Shown: positions 42,833-55,494, numbered from the stretch's first letter. The stretch: 64,000 nucleotides of DNA from Paraconiothyrium sp. Pb-2020 (GCA_022419385.1 JAJUBI010000008.1:434001-498000); one strand, 5' to 3'. A program made the numbers and translations. Notes: generated from the letters alone by a model not told the origin.

Positions 42833-44569
42833 TTACATGCTCACGTCGTTGCGGTTGTGTCGAATCTAGAGTCGTTAGCCGATTGCCTTGGTTCGAGTAG
42901 ATTTTTTTTCTTACAAAGAGTGGAGTCTTGAGCCCTGCCCAGATTTTGCCATCCTTCGAAAAGTAACGATACTGCCTATCTTCCGTAACCGTCACATCTC
43001 TTCTGGCGTGTGTGGGTGAAACCCTGTTTCCGACGAAGCGGCCAACATCAAGCTCAGGCCAATCCCCGGCGAAGTCTATGTCTCGCGGCTCTCGTTTCTT
43101 AGCAGTCCATTTCTCCCGCTGCTCATAAAACGCCTTAGGCTTCTTGTTGCCCTGGAACATGCCTAGCAAGGGCTCTGACAAGGCGTCGGATTCCTGTTCT
43201 TGCCTCTCTTGGTAGTCGATCCAGCGTTGTAACAGAACATTTCGAATTGTTCCAAGTCTGCCAAAATCAAGTTGTTCACTGGCCACCCGAGCGAGATGAA
43301 GGACTCGGAAAATATTGCTAAATGGCTCGCCATGGTAAATATCCCAAAATTATGCGGATAAGCGGATCTTTTTTGCTTCAGTACGAACGAGATGAACTGT
43401 TCGATCTTTCGCAACTCCTTCCTTATGAGGTCTATGTCGCTTTGTGAAACCCGCAAGGGGCTCTCAGGGGCCGGAACGGATAATTGCAGCATTGAGTTCT
43501 GCCATTCGAGCTTGTATGCTTGGTATTCGGCCTTGAAGGCATCCGCACCAGAATCGGGTCGGGCGGGATTGGATGGCAGCAATACAATATCATGAAGAGC
43601 CGGCTTTTGTACATGACCTAGAGCTTTGAAGGGCTCTGCCACTATAATCGTCATAGCCAGTACCTCATCAAAGGCCCAGTTATATTGCTCACCAAATTGA
43701 AGCAGTAAGTCGAGGCCTCGAAGTTCACGACTGCCACTATCTGCGTGCTTGGGCGCACTGTCATCCGGCCTGATAAGATCGATGAACTTCCTCAACCTCT
43801 CTCGAGTATGGAAGACATGGTAATCTTCGGGTGTGATGCATTGCCGGCCACCATAAACTGAAAATCCACGGGGAGTTTCCTGCTGACCGCCTAAACTGAT
43901 TGTGATTCTGAAGTTGCGAACCCGCTTGAGCACCGGTAGCAGTTTTGTGACATTCAGGTCGAAAATGGGACCTTTACTGTATCCCCCATATAGCCAGTTA
44001 ATAGGGGTCTCCAAGGGCCTGCTGCAAAAGGTCGTCCAATCCTCTCTGAAGTCCACTTCGAAGGGAACTTGCTCGTACGCAACTGCCAGAACCTCTCTGC
44101 TGATCTGTAGATTCACGAACAGGAGCGATAATTCATTTCCGTTCTCTCCCTCCTTTCCTTTGCGATAAAAGACACGCTTGGCAGGTATGGTCTGCGGTAG
44201 AGCGTATCGCCAGATCATATCTCGAAGCTCCGCAGGAAGACTGAGGAGATAGCATGGAAGTGTATCAGTACCACTTGCGTGTTCGTCGCAGAAGTGGAAA
44301 GGCGGGTTAGATTCTGCAAGACGATTGCAACGTCGGCCACACCCTGCGATGGCCTGACACTTGCCTGCGGGTATCTGCGAATTCTTATGCAGGCTGCAAA
44401 CTGGGAGATACTCAACTGAGAAGATTCTGGGACCGCGACGACAACTGAGTTTGCGCGTAGTTGTGGCATTGCATTGGCTCGACAAGGCAGACTCGTGCAA
44501 GTCACAATCGACTTCATGTTTGTCTGCGGCCAGCTCTGGCTTTTTCGATCCCGCGGAGGCTGCAGCCAT
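42833..44569 (-). CDS. LPAEL-type (2EXR/F-box-like) protein interrupted by a one-base frame break
   Basis: Minus-strand segments 44569-42915 and 42865-42833 are separated by a 49-nt intron with GTAAGA, CTAAC and TAG. The protein opens MAAASAGSKKPELAADKHEVDC and has a Cys cluster (CQAIAGCGRRCNRLAESNPPF...CDEH), then LLSLPAELRDMIWRYALPQ. It stays open to YPHNF, where the frame stops making sense. At the T4 run (plus-strand A4 at 43346-43349) the continuation FWDIYHGEPFSNIFRVLHL, then LARVASEQLDFGRLG, appears in the -1 frame and runs to the end. One extra T would give a single 562-residue frame. This may be a sequencing indel, a recent mutation or a -1 slip. Function is unknown. Confidence 0.7.
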
Positions 44570-45328
44570 GATCGAGGGTGTCCTTCTTGCGGAGGGCGTG
44601 GTGTTGAAGTCGTAACTTTGGGGCGACTGCGAAAGGGAAGTAGAAGTGAGGGTGTGGGTGAGCGTATAACTAAGTAAAAGACGCGTCGAAACAAACACAC
44701 GCGGGATAAGGCAGGAACGCGCAATCACGTGCCCGTGGCCGCGTCCAGGCAGGTGGGCTTTTGCGTCCTTCAGCCATGACCTCTCCTGCCGCCGGCTGGA
44801 TAGTAAAACCAGGAATAGAAGCTCAAGGCTTGTACGGAAGGAGGCACCGTCTGTGTTTTATGTACAAATACACCAAGTCGACGAAAATGACAGAAACCCA
44901 CATGTGCAGTCATCATTCTGTCCCTTGCTTTTTCGGATCAACGGTGCAACTCATACCCAATGATTGATGAGTCAACCACATTAGACGTACCGACTATATC
45001 CGCTCGTGCATAGAATATAGCTGGAATATATCGTTCAAGCGTAGTGACAGTGTCACACAACAAGGTCAGATGGAAACGGAAGGCGCTGCACCTGACTCCG
45101 GAACAACTTCCGCAAGAACATATCATGTGTACAATATATATATGATGATGTGGAGCAGAGTCGAAAAATCATCGTTGAGAAGACCGTTATTAGGAAACGC
45201 ACGCTCAGATCAACCGACGACAACGTCAGAGTCAACGACAGTATTCCTGTATACAAAAGACTATGTAGCTATCATCTAGCCGTATATACAATCCCCATCC
45301 CCGCTCCCAAACCTTCTAAACGTCTCAA
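44570..45328. other. Intergenic, 0.76 kb
   Basis: Promoter of the LPAEL gene on the left and 3' flank of the AA8-AA12 gene on the right. No other feature is seen. Confidence 0.5.
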
Positions 45329-47431
45329 CTAAGACTGACCAAGCACCCAAAGCTCACCATTCGAAACATCACTCGTCATATACAACCTCCCGCTCTTGTC
45401 AAACTGCAAGCCCGCCGGCCTAAAGCAGCCCGAGCTAGAAGACGGCCCATTACCCGCACACTTGGTAACATCCGGGTTGCTAAAGATATCCTTCGCGGCG
45501 CTGTTACTCGTGAGCGGCTCCACGGGGACGATGGTGCCGTTGTCACCCTTCTTGAAGTCGACGGCGACCAGCTTGAAGCCCGTGGTCGGCGAGCGGTTCC
45601 ACGAGCCGTGGTACGTGATGAACATCTTGGAGTTGTCGGCGTTGAACTTGCAGTCGATGGGGGCCGAGTGCGGGAAGAGTGTCATGGCGGGCTTGGTGGC
45701 TTTTTGCTCGCACGTGTCGTCGTTCATGGATGTGCTGGGCGTTTGCACGAACCAGTCGCCGACCTTGAACTGCTTGTCGGTGAAGTCGCTGGGCTGCCAC
45801 ACGGTGAAGCAGGTGGGGTAGCCGTACCAGTTGTTGTTAGGCTTGGTTACGTCGCCCATGAAGTGGATCTTCTCGCCGGGGTTGTTGTTGTGCACGTCCT
45901 TGCCGTTGCGGGTGAACTGGTCACCGCTGTTTTCGACACCCCACAACCTGTGGTTGGTTAGCATGAGTTGAATTTTCTGATTGGTAACGTGTCGTACTGG
46001 TTGTTCAAATCCCAGCACATGCCGACCTCGTTGCTTTGTCCGTAACCGGCAGTGTAGCCTCCCGAGACATAGTTGTATCCTCCGCTTGGGAGTTTACTGA
46101 GATCAAAGACCTTGATGATGGCACGACCGGTAGATGGATTGGAAGTGGCAGTATCGATGTTCGCGTTCGAACCGTGAGACACGACAAGAAGATTTGGCGC
46201 GTGCGGCGCGATCTCGAGCGTACGGGTCAAGTGCGAGCCACCATTGACCATGCCAGTGATGACGGTGGCGCGCGTGCCTACTGTTGCGGCGGCGGAATCA
46301 TACGGCCACGAGAAGGCCTGGGTCATGGAACTGGCATACAAGGTCTTTCCATCTACACTCAAGGTGAGGCCGTGGTTGAGACTGTTCAAAGAAACCAACA
46401 TCTTTGTCGAGGTGATGCAGCCATCGGTACCAACAACGTGATATGAGATTCCCTTGCCAGCTTGCACCACCAACATGTTGCCTTTGTCATCGAACTTGAT
46501 GCTGCGAGGGAGAGTCAATCCTCCAGCGACCTTGGTTGCCTTCCAGCCACTAGCGAGAGTACCCGGGTACGCAGGGTTGCCAGCACCAGAGCACGAAGCG
46601 GGAATGGCGGCGCCAGCATTGGTGGTGCCAGTCGACCTAACACTGGATGTGACGGTGTTGGCAGGGGGGATGGCGGTGGCGCTAGCTGTAGGTGTTGTCA
46701 GTAACAGATTGCTCTTCACCAACTGGTCAAAGTTGTCAATGCGAGCGGCGTTAAGATCATGGGTCCAGTGTCCAACATCGGCATGTACATTGAACGCAGA
46801 GTCATTTCGAGCCGGATTTTCCACGGCGGAGGTGCCATATGCCCACGCAAACTGGGTAGTTCCCGTGCCGTTCAGGACGAATCGGTTTTCATCGACGTCT
46901 TGCCAGCCAGTGCAGCCTTTACATAAAGCATTCACCGTCCAATGTGTGGTGTTCTTCGTGGTTCCCTTTAATAGGAAGTGCTCGGCACCATCATAGCCCT
47001 GGGGCAAGGCGATGGAGCTGTTCTCATCAGAAAAAGACTTTTGTGACTCGAGAAAATTGCGTACTAGGCAAAGCGTGCTGATGCAACTCCAGAGGTTCCA
47101 TTTGGCCAGGCAACAGTGAGCGGGTTCCATACCATCTGTCCGCCCCAGGCGAAGCCGGCCCAGGTATGGTTTATAGGAGCTGTGACCTTGATGATGGCAT
47201 CGTATGGATCGGTGACAGTTTTCGGAAGAGCAACTCCAAAGGTCAATCCGGACGCAGCGTTCGAGTACGACGAATAACAGATCTTTGTTTCCGCATCGCA
47301 GACAACTTTAGATGAGACCTCACCTTGCGCGATCACTGCCAGCGATGTCAGAACAGCGCATACGCAAAGCGGGTCTGTTTACCGTAGCTGGCAAGTGCAA
47401 TGGCACTGCCGAAGAGCTTGTAGGAAGGCAT
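45329..47431 (-). CDS. Secreted AA8-AA12 hemoquinoprotein (cytochrome b + PQQ sugar dehydrogenase)
   Basis: Minus-strand exons 47431-47383, 47335-47065, 47017-45998 and 45947-45329 encode 652 residues. Signal peptide MPSYKLFGSAIALASYVIAQG, split by the first intron. The AA8 cytochrome domain (about 20-215) has ICYSSYSNAASGLTFGVALP, GFAWGGQMVWNPLTVAWPNG (probable heme Met) and HADVGHWTHDL (probable His). A Thr/Ala/Ser linker then leads to the AA12 six-bladed propeller (about 265-652): GLTLPRSIKFDDKGNMLVVQ, NHGLTLSVDGKTLYAS, LLVVSHGSN, QLWGVENSGD, YPTCF, FITYHGSWNR, GCFRPAGLQFDKSGRLYMTSD. AA12 enzymes oxidise L-fucose, 2-keto-D-glucose and related sugars with PQQ, and pass electrons through the cytochrome to lytic polysaccharide monooxygenases. 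The CBM1 found in the basidiomycete prototype is absent. Confidence 0.92.
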
Positions 47432-48177
47432 ATTGGTGGCAATGGAGGAAGGCGATCAGCTCATCCAAATATGTCGACTTCGGAGAGGAAGTCTTTAAGT
47501 CGCATGCGGTGGCGACCCATGAATGTGTGGAGCCACCGAGGGCCGTTACCAAGTTCTGTAGCACTTTCATATGGCCCCATATCCTGTGATCTAGTTTTAA
47601 TGAAGAAGATTGCGGAGAAGCTTCGTGGAAACGCAGACGACTGGCCAATCCTCGCCGATGATATTACAATATACTCCGGCAAATCCAATTGCAGTCATTA
47701 TTCAACAGCATACCCAGGTCACTCTCCTGGGTATGTTTCATGCCGGGCGTGGCAATCGGAAGGGTATGGCGATTGGATCGCTTCGGCGAGGCCCGGGTGT
47801 GAAAAGGCTAATTTGACGAACCATGACCATCTTCCCTATATATTTTGAAAAACTGAGCCCGCAACTGACCCGGATCTGGAAGGGAACGCCAAGTTTAGCA
47901 ACTGGTGTGTTATCAAGCGTCGGTTAGGCATAGACAACGTGGGGACCAGCGCGGCAGATGTAGCGACAAATTGTGCGCACGAAGCGTTGAGCACGATCTT
48001 GACTGGCTCGATATGTCTCAATTGGTCGATTACCGCTTTCTTCTGATTTCTCTTTTGATTGAACAAATATACATGAATAGAAGCACTCGCTGTAGGGATG
48101 CATGCTTCGATGAAAACCCGGTAATGCATCGTAGATTGCGTCGCATGGTCAGCAAGATGACGTTTGTGGGTGAACGC
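47432..48177. other. Intergenic, 0.75 kb
   Basis: Promoter of AA8-AA12 on the left and 3' flank of the coiled-coil gene on the right. Open frames on both strands mirror one another. No gene is called. Confidence 0.5.
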
Positions 48178-49509
48178 TTAATTTGAATCTAGAATTTTGC
48201 TCTGGAGAGAACAGAGATCTATGATAGCAGTGATGTTGTTGATATTCGATTGGCTGCTCTGCAAGCGCTCTTCGACGGACTTCAAGTTGCGTGTCTCAAG
48301 CTCGGTAACGGCCGCCCCCCAAGGCTCGATCCCTCGCGATCCGGACGGTAGGAGATGGCTTTCGTCAGCCAGTCTTGCCAGCGAATCGCCCATCTCTTCG
48401 TCCGCAGACGATATTTGATTTTGCAGGTACACGGTTTGTAACAGCATTAGGCGCTCATTAGTATGGTGCCGAGCAAGATGCGAAACATGAGGAAGGAAGC
48501 TAGCGACGAGAAGCTTGGAGCTTCCACTTGTAGTATTCTGAGCCGTGTTGTTGGTATATTGTTTGGCCTCCTCGATCTTTCCTCCGCGTGTCGCTTGGAA
48601 CTGTTGGAAAGAATGGTATCCCTCGATGGCATTTGCACGGGATGCTGTGTATATGTTATAGCAATTCCGGATTCGAGATTCCGATGACGCAAGGTCCTCG
48701 CCGCTGGAGAGGGCAACAGACCGCTTGACCGGTGAAGCATCTTCAATGAATTCAGATTCTTCCTCCATCTTGGACAACTCGACCTGTACCCATTCTACGA
48801 TCTCTTCTCGTGCACGACTGAGCGCATATACCTGCACAGCCAGACTGGATACATCCTGCGATGCGCTGTGTACTTTGCTTCGTGCAGCCTTTGCCCGGTC
48901 CATGCTCGATCTTGCCTCAAGAACCTCGTTCTTCAACTTCAGAATAGAAGAGGCGCTACTCTCACTATTTGCCAGATCCTCGAAACGTTCCGCTGGGAGA
49001 TTGGGCTGTTCGCCGATCGCATCCTTGACACGATCGCGGGGATCCTTGACGCCTTCGATGGGATTCACGTTGAGTAGCTTCTCTAGAGATGCTTGAATGA
49101 CTTCCATTTCTGCGCACCGGCGTCGCTGGCGAAGCAGTGTTATGTAACTTTGGACCATATCGCTATCTTGAGGAGCAATATTGACTGGAGACTCGGCGAC
49201 ATGGCGTTGTTGAAGTTCTTCCAATGAAGCTTGGAGCCTCTCAAGTTTCGCCCGAGCTGCTTTTCTACTCCTGATTGCTTCTAGATACGCACTGCGGGAA
49301 CCTTTGAGTCCTGGGGGATCTGTGCCGACTGCACCAAGGTTGTGTGGGGTCTCGTGATTAAGGTGCTGATTCTGAGTTGCCAAATTGACTGGCCGAAGAG
49401 AAGCAGTCAGATATTTGGAAAGCGTCCGGCGCACTCTCAGTGTCTCTTCCCGTGTCTTGATATATGGGGACAATACCCGCTCGATGTCCGGCACTGGACA
49501 CCTCTGCAT
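48178..49509 (-). CDS. Coiled-coil protein of unknown function
   Basis: Single minus-strand exon of 443 residues from the ATG at 49509. Heptad-rich helices span most of it: SRKAARAKLERLQASLEELQ, EVIQASLEKLL, LKLKNEVLEARSSMDRAKAA and ALSRAREEIVEWVQVELSKM. A mostly helical C-terminus (ARHHTNERLMLLQTVYLQNQ, TELETRNLKSVEERLQSSQ) follows. There is no signal peptide, membrane segment or catalytic motif. The pattern would suit a cytoskeletal or kinetochore/augmin-type subunit, but I cannot name it. The codons look like those of the neighbouring genes, and the long single frame with a clean ATG supports a real gene. Confidence 0.75.
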   Translation of the reverse strand: MQRCPVPDIERVLSPYIKTREETLRVRRTLSKYLTASLRPVNLATQNQHLNHETPHNLGAVGTDPPGLKGSRSAYLEAIRSRKAARAKLERLQASLEELQQRHVAESPVNIAPQDSDMVQSYITLLRQRRRCAEMEVIQASLEKLLNVNPIEGVKDPRDRVKDAIGEQPNLPAERFEDLANSESSASSILKLKNEVLEARSSMDRAKAARSKVHSASQDVSSLAVQVYALSRAREEIVEWVQVELSKMEEESEFIEDASPVKRSVALSSGEDLASSESRIRNCYNIYTASRANAIEGYHSFQQFQATRGGKIEEAKQYTNNTAQNTTSGSSKLLVASFLPHVSHLARHHTNERLMLLQTVYLQNQISSADEEMGDSLARLADESHLLPSGSRGIEPWGAAVTELETRNLKSVEERLQSSQSNINNITAIIDLCSLQSKILDSN

Positions 49510-51062
49510 ACTGGTGATTCACTAATAGGCTCGATGAGGAACAAGCAATCGAGATGCGAAAGGCCTGAGGAAGATAAATCCTCTTACTAAGGCTGCACTC
49601 AGTACGCTGCGAATTGTGAGGCAGAGCGAGCTTTCGTTTGGTGAATGACAACAAAACACCTGCGTTTAGTCGGTGGGGCCCATGCAGGAGCGCCTAGCGC
49701 GCCTTCCCGGGCCGGGCTAAAATTGGACCGTAAACGCGGAATCACATGACACAACACTGGGCTCTGTATGCATGAACTCACGGCATGGACAAGCTGTACT
49801 ACGGCACATGTTTCGCATGCGACCAATACATTGCAGTGTCCGCGTTATAGAGGTGTCAGAACAACAGACAGCAAAAGTGTACACCAAGGGCACTGTAGCC
49901 ATTGATAGTCACCAACGTTGATCTTGGATCAGAACTGTACCTCAGCTGTTCAAACCAAAGCCAGCGTGTTTCCCTCTTGAAAAGGAAAGCGACTCACTCA
50001 TTAATTGACCATTGTGACTTTTATTCCTTCGTGTCAAGAATTGCAAATGCTGGCGCAACGAATGAGGCAACGTGGGGAGCTGGAGATGAGTGCAGCATGC
50101 TCCTGACCAATGGCCCACTGCTACGGGATGGCGCGTTTCGCGATCAATGGCGATTAGGTTAGTAGCGGTATTTGCTGGACTGTGATTCATGCGTGATTCG
50201 GGCCCTTCTGTCGTTCTCGGAGAACGCGCATGCAAGTGAGGGCTGCGGAATGCGGCTCCAGGGAGGGGTGCTCAGACAGGTGCTCTCCACGCTCGAGGAG
50301 CGCTCATTACCCGGACGCATGACGCCATCTGTGGCAGCGGCATGGTGGGGGTTGTTGATGAGCTTCTTCCTGATGACTGCGTCGCTGGCATGGCCCCGGG
50401 CGGCATGGCCACAATGAGCACCGGTGCGGTGTGCCAGCGAGTGGTACGGGTTGACGACAGTCTCGCAACGTAACAGCAGCTGATTCGCCGAGTGTTGCGA
50501 GAACGACAACGCATCCAGGGCTCCCTGAAGCGCCGGGGGAGATGAGGCCAATAGCATGCGCGTGCAGCAACATCCATCCGAGGGCGTCGCCGAGCGCGAA
50601 GTCAGAGGCTCGGAAAGCAAGATAATGTCGAAAGCTGCGGTGAAGCAGACAGCTATGTACGAGTGCCATAGGCAATTGGGTTGCAGCTAGCGGCGCAACA
50701 AGCTCGACCTGGGCTTGGCAGTGTTTCGTGGCGTGGGCGCGCATTGGGGCCTGTGAAGTTAGTTTACAGGGCTCATTTCGCTTTTTCGCAAAGGGGCAGC
50801 GCACATCTGTCGTTCACACACACGTCTCTTCCCACAAGCTGAAGCTGTGCACTGCTAACATACCGCCGAGAAAGGCTGCCTCGAAACATCGCGACCCCTA
50901 TCCGCAAACAGCACGCCCGTCGCACCGCCCACCGCCCACCGCCCTTCAGTCAGTGACCTCATCCCGCCCGCGTACCGACATTGAAACCCCTCGGTTCCGC
51001 CCCGGTCGCAACCAGCGCATGCCGCCAGGCACCACGGCGACGCCGCTGAATTGACCTACAGG
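49510..51062. other. Intergenic, 1.55 kb
   Basis: Divergent spacer between the coiled-coil gene and MSB1. Mirrored open frames at 50159-50804 resemble no family. A CCGCCCA tandem occurs near 50930. The right end has a pyrimidine-rich 5' leader. No gene is called. Confidence 0.5.
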
Positions 51063-54000
51063 ATGCCCTTCTTCAAGAAGGTCTTTGGGTCCAAAGATGG
51101 ATCGCGCGGTGCAAAAGCAGGCAACGCCAACAGCCAGCCCGTGGCACCGCCGAAGCCGCGCTGGGAAGAGTCATGGACCCGCAAAGAGGTTGCGCCCGAC
51201 GAGATCCAGGAGCTCATACACGTCTGCACACGAGAGATGAAGTCAAGAGGTGCGTGCAATCGCGCATTGGATCCCAGACACGGCTGACAAGTGCTAGCAC
51301 TGGACATTCCCTTCATACTGCTCCCCTTCCGACCAACATCAGAACCCAGCGCCGCTCGCAACTTTGTGCGCAATTTCTTCAGAGCAAATTATGAGGGAAG
51401 CAGGCAATTCACCGGCGAGGGTTTGGCGCAGGAATTGCGCCTCGCAGAGCCATTGGTAGGGCACCTTGTCACAATGAACCCGCGGCGGCGGCAGACGGCT
51501 GACTTCGACAGACACTTTGTAGCGTAATGAAATGGTGTTGGAGCAGATTGCCCGGCGGAGTCGTCAGTTGGGACGCGTACGAGCTTTTCCGCATCGGGGA
51601 GTCGGGTAAGCTGCAGAAGCGGATGCACATGAGCACGCGTAACCGTGCTAACGCGCGCCACAGATTCCAACTTCGCTAGACACGCCTTCGATACCTTCAT
51701 TCCGCTCAGCGTCGAGTCGGAAGCCCGCAAACGTGTCATCTTCGATTTCTTCGACCTGCTCGCTGCCGTAGCTGCACGGGGCAAGAGCAATGGCATGGGC
51801 GGGAGGAAGCTGTCTCGCATGGCCGGATGGTGGGCCTTCGAGTTCACAGACGATGGCAAAGGCTTTGACGGGGGCTATCGCGCATGGGAAAAGTATTGCC
51901 TCTCCATTCGCCTCAATGACCGTGTCCTGACCCGTGATTAGAGCCGCCGATGCTGCTAGCCATCTGTTCTTCGCCTACTTGCGCTCTCTATCTCCCGACG
52001 GCAATGTTATGAGCGGTATCAATGCTCTTCCCCGATCACTTCTGTCGTTGCTATCACAGACCGAATATCCCCCACAAGCACCGCAGCTCATGTATCAGAC
52101 CACCACTAAGGTCATGATGATCGTGGACTCCGTGTCCCCTACGCCATTTGCCCTCTTGCGCCGGGCGAAGAATTTTGAATATCGCGACGATGACGAGGCT
52201 TTACAAGCCTTCACAGCTTATGACGATACCGTAACAGCGCTGACTGACGAATGCCGCAGAGTGCTGGAATCCATCTCTTCCGCGAATCAATCTGTGGCAG
52301 CAGTGTCAGAGGGTTCGAAGCAAGAACCATCCTGGTCCAAATTTGAAGATCTGGGGTTTTCGGGACTGCTAGATAGTTCTTCGCTGAGTACTAACGGTGC
52401 GCCAAGTGAGTCCGGTACACGCGAGTTCTCCAGCATGAGGTCAGGGGCACGCTCGCGGAACAACGACTTCGGTCGACCTACAACACCTTCCTGGGCTGAT
52501 TTCCTGTCCACTGGCTTTCCAGATGAGAACAACAATACATCGACACTCCTATCACCTTCCGCAAAACTTCCACCCATTGGCGAAGCTGCTCGTGTCCAAA
52601 GCTCACAATCACACGTACGCAACTTGCGCGGCGAAGAAGATCTCGATCCTGGCGAGCTTGCGAGCATCACCCAGCTTGATCTTGACGATACATTCTGGTG
52701 GGTCTGGATGACGAGTCTGGCATCCGAGGAAACTACCGAGCGCAAAGCTGCCTTTGGGAGATGCACATTGATCGAGACGAAGATTCCAGGCGCGAAATGG
52801 CTTGTGGTCGAAGAACAAGTCAAGGGCGCCTCGCCCGGACAGGAAGAGGGAGCCTATATCGCAGAAAAGAAATCTATGTTCAGCTGGACCAAGCGGGGTC
52901 GGTTAGGACGGAGAAAATCTACGGGCAAGAAGCCAACATCACTTAAGGAGCCGTACAACCGCACAACCCAAAACACGCCAATGAGCAAGACCAGTATCGG
53001 TCCAGATCAGCACGCTCGTGTCCAAGCCGCCGCCGCCAGACTGGCCCAAGACCAGAGAAACCAACAAGCTGCGGAGCAGCTTGCCCAGCGCCGCGGTAGG
53101 AACGATGATGCACAATCGACCAAGACGAATAGTGTCCTCACACTACAGCCCCACCTACTGAGTGAGGCCGGGCCAGCCATGAAGTGGGACAAGAAGTTTG
53201 GCGAAGGTGCAAAGGATCGTGATGCACTCCGTGCTCAGTACCTCGGCGACGTGTCCGCTGGCAAAGGCTCGAAGACCAACCTTCTGTCTGCTGCGAATGG
53301 GAATGGGAGCACCGCGGCTCTGTCTCAGCGCAATCATTCAAACCGTGATCTTCCTGCGCTGCCTCAAGCTGAGGAGAATGTACCGCCATCTCCTGCACCT
53401 CAGGCTTTCCCAGAGCCGCAGCACAACGGAGCTTCGAGCTCGGCTCCACCACCTCCGGAGAAACCAGCGCTTTCGCCTGCCGTTTTCGACGATAAATCCG
53501 GTCCTGCTTTAGACCAACATCCAGCGCTCAGGAAACCAGTTCCAGTGCAGCCTGAGACACGTCCTAGTGAGGAGCATGCTCCTGTTTCAGATGTAAAGAA
53601 GTCTCCCCCTTCCAAATTGAAGAAAAACAAGAAAGAGGGCGGTGGTGGATTCCGAAAGCTTTTTGGCAAGAAGAAGGCTGAAGCACCGGCGCCAGCGACC
53701 ATTGAACCTGATACCGACGCACGCCTACGTGCAATTGAGGCCGTCAGAAGCGTTTCGCGGATCGACGATCACAATGATGCTCGTGAACCCTCACCAACCC
53801 GCAGCGCTGAGAAGCCATTGCCACCACCAACGTTCCCCACTGACGGCCAGCATAGTCCAGCCTTGTCAGCGATCTCTAGGACGTACCATGAACCGGCGTT
53901 ACAAGTGACGCCCACGCCGAACAGGCACCAAGACCCAGAGCCCAACGCTGCGTTCTCCACCTTCGACCAAGGACCCATGGACGACATGCCCGCCTTCGTG

Positions 54001-54375
54001 CCCGATGATTCCGACGACGACGACGACGCAGCACCGAACGTGCCCCGCCACGCCCCTCCCGCAGTGCCAGAGCAGTCCACGCCCTCACGCCGCTCCATCG
54101 ACGACATCTCAGAGGAGTCAGTCGATCTTTCGGCGCAGGCACCTCAGACGCAGGATCGCTGGGCACAGATCAGGAAGAACGCCGCCGAGCGCGCTGCCCG
54201 CCTGAGCGAGGAGCAGTCTCGCCGCAGCCACAGCCAGAGCGTGCGCACGGACGAGGGAGAAACCAGCGGCGAGGAGACGATCGAGAGCCGCGTTGCGCGC
54301 ATCAAGGCGAGGGTCGCGGAGTTGACAGGTAATGTTGACGGTGCGCCTGCAGCTCAGGCGGCGGGTAGGCGGTAG
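51063..54375 (+). CDS. MSB1: Morphogenesis protein MSB1 (Rho-GTPase signalling scaffold)
   Basis: Exons 51063-51249, 51298-51455, 51512-51605, 51664-51892 and 51942-54375 encode 1033 residues. The MSB1 domain covers about residues 30-330: PDEIQELIHVCTREMKSRALDIPFILLPFRP, EPLTLCSVMKWCWSRLPGGVVSWDAYELF, IFDFFDLLAAVAARGKSNGMGGRKLSRMAGWWAF and HLFFAYLRSLSP. In yeast, Msb1 supports Cdc42/Rho1-dependent polarised growth and cell-wall signalling. The long C-terminal tail is disordered and Pro/Ala-rich with basic patches (KLKKNKKEGGGGFRKLFGKKK), and ends with a helix of the form ESRVARIKARVAELTG. The third-exon acceptor was fixed by the conserved TLCSVMKWCWSRL frame; another AG 11 nt downstream breaks it. 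Confidence 0.93.
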
Positions 54376-55494
54376 GAAAGGAATGAAGATGTCTGCTTGC
54401 TTTTGTGATAAGGTGAGTACGTTTTCGCGATATGGAAGATTGCATTTGCTAATAGGGAAACTAGAATCTTCCCCTCATACGCGATTTCCTGCTCTGTCAG
54501 AACTCGAGCGTACATCTGCGCTTCCCTGCTTTGTCGCACCTCGAGCGTCCTGTCTCTTGCTCTACTCTGCTCTTCTGATACCCCCTTTCTCATGCGATTC
54601 GAATAATACCCCTTCTTTGTTTCCTCGCTGTCTCTCCTGCATCCGAGATAGTAATGCCACTCCAATCATATCGGAATTCTTGCTTTACTTTCTAATACAC
54701 TTGTATCAAGGTGGATTAATAGGCATGCGTTCCTTGGCGGATGGATGGGTTTTACGTAGTGTTCCGGCCCTGTGCAGAGGGCAGGTGGGATTGTGGATTT
54801 TGTGTTGTTGTGGGAGCTGGGTACGTAGATTGGACACGGGTGGGGTGTACACGCATCCATCATCCAAGTTACATCTCATTGTGAGCCATCTCACTTTCGT
54901 AGTCTGATTAGATACCTCTTGCATGCTTCGCCTACATGATATTCGCAGACTGTTGCCCAGACTTGATGCTTACAAATACAGGTCAAAGCTAATCGCAACG
55001 TCCGTATGCGCACAGACTAAAATTCCCCGACTTGGCAGGACGAAAGCAACACCAACGGTGGGGCGAAAACGCACAAGCATGAATCTCCTGTCCTGGTTAG
55101 GAGGAAGATGGTGCACAAGGGCTACCGCCCTTTCTTACACTGAATTGCGTGATCGTAGCCCGCTTACACGTACCAAACTTCAAAACTATTATCACGCCGC
55201 ACCAGTCAGCATGAAGGACTTGGCAAGTATAAGACGAGGGTACATCTACGTATATCGGGTTTACAAACGTTCCAGTATACCTCATCGTGAGTTCCTTGCA
55301 AACGTACCTACTTACAGCTAAGCTTTTGTGCTTTTAAATTGCCTTCACATTTCGAAGAACTTCGTCACACAAGGACGAGCTATACAACTCTGAACTGCGC
55401 CGCAAAAGTTAGCATTGGTTGGAGGCCATACCCGCACAACAGACTCCAATTGCAATCGGACTTTGGGACTGTGCAGACATCTTCGCAGATCAAC
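54376..55494. other. Intergenic, 1.1 kb
   Basis: 3' flank of MSB1 and promoter of the esterase gene. A 191-codon frame (54332-54907 plus) overlaps the MSB1 end and is Cys/Leu-rich without resemblance to a family; I treat it as chance. Confidence 0.5.

Noticed and set aside
42885..42900. Sequence ggttcgagt resembling a tRNA B box
   Set aside because: It lies in the last intron of the LPAEL-type gene and no A box or cloverleaf can be folded around it.
50159..50804. Mirrored open frames of 100-165 codons between the coiled-coil gene and MSB1
   Set aside because: Open on both strands at once, without domains; probably promoter or 5' UTR DNA of MSB1.
54332..54907. 191-codon plus-strand frame after MSB1
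   Set aside because: Overlaps the MSB1 end in another frame, has no ATG at its start and looks like translated 3' UTR.
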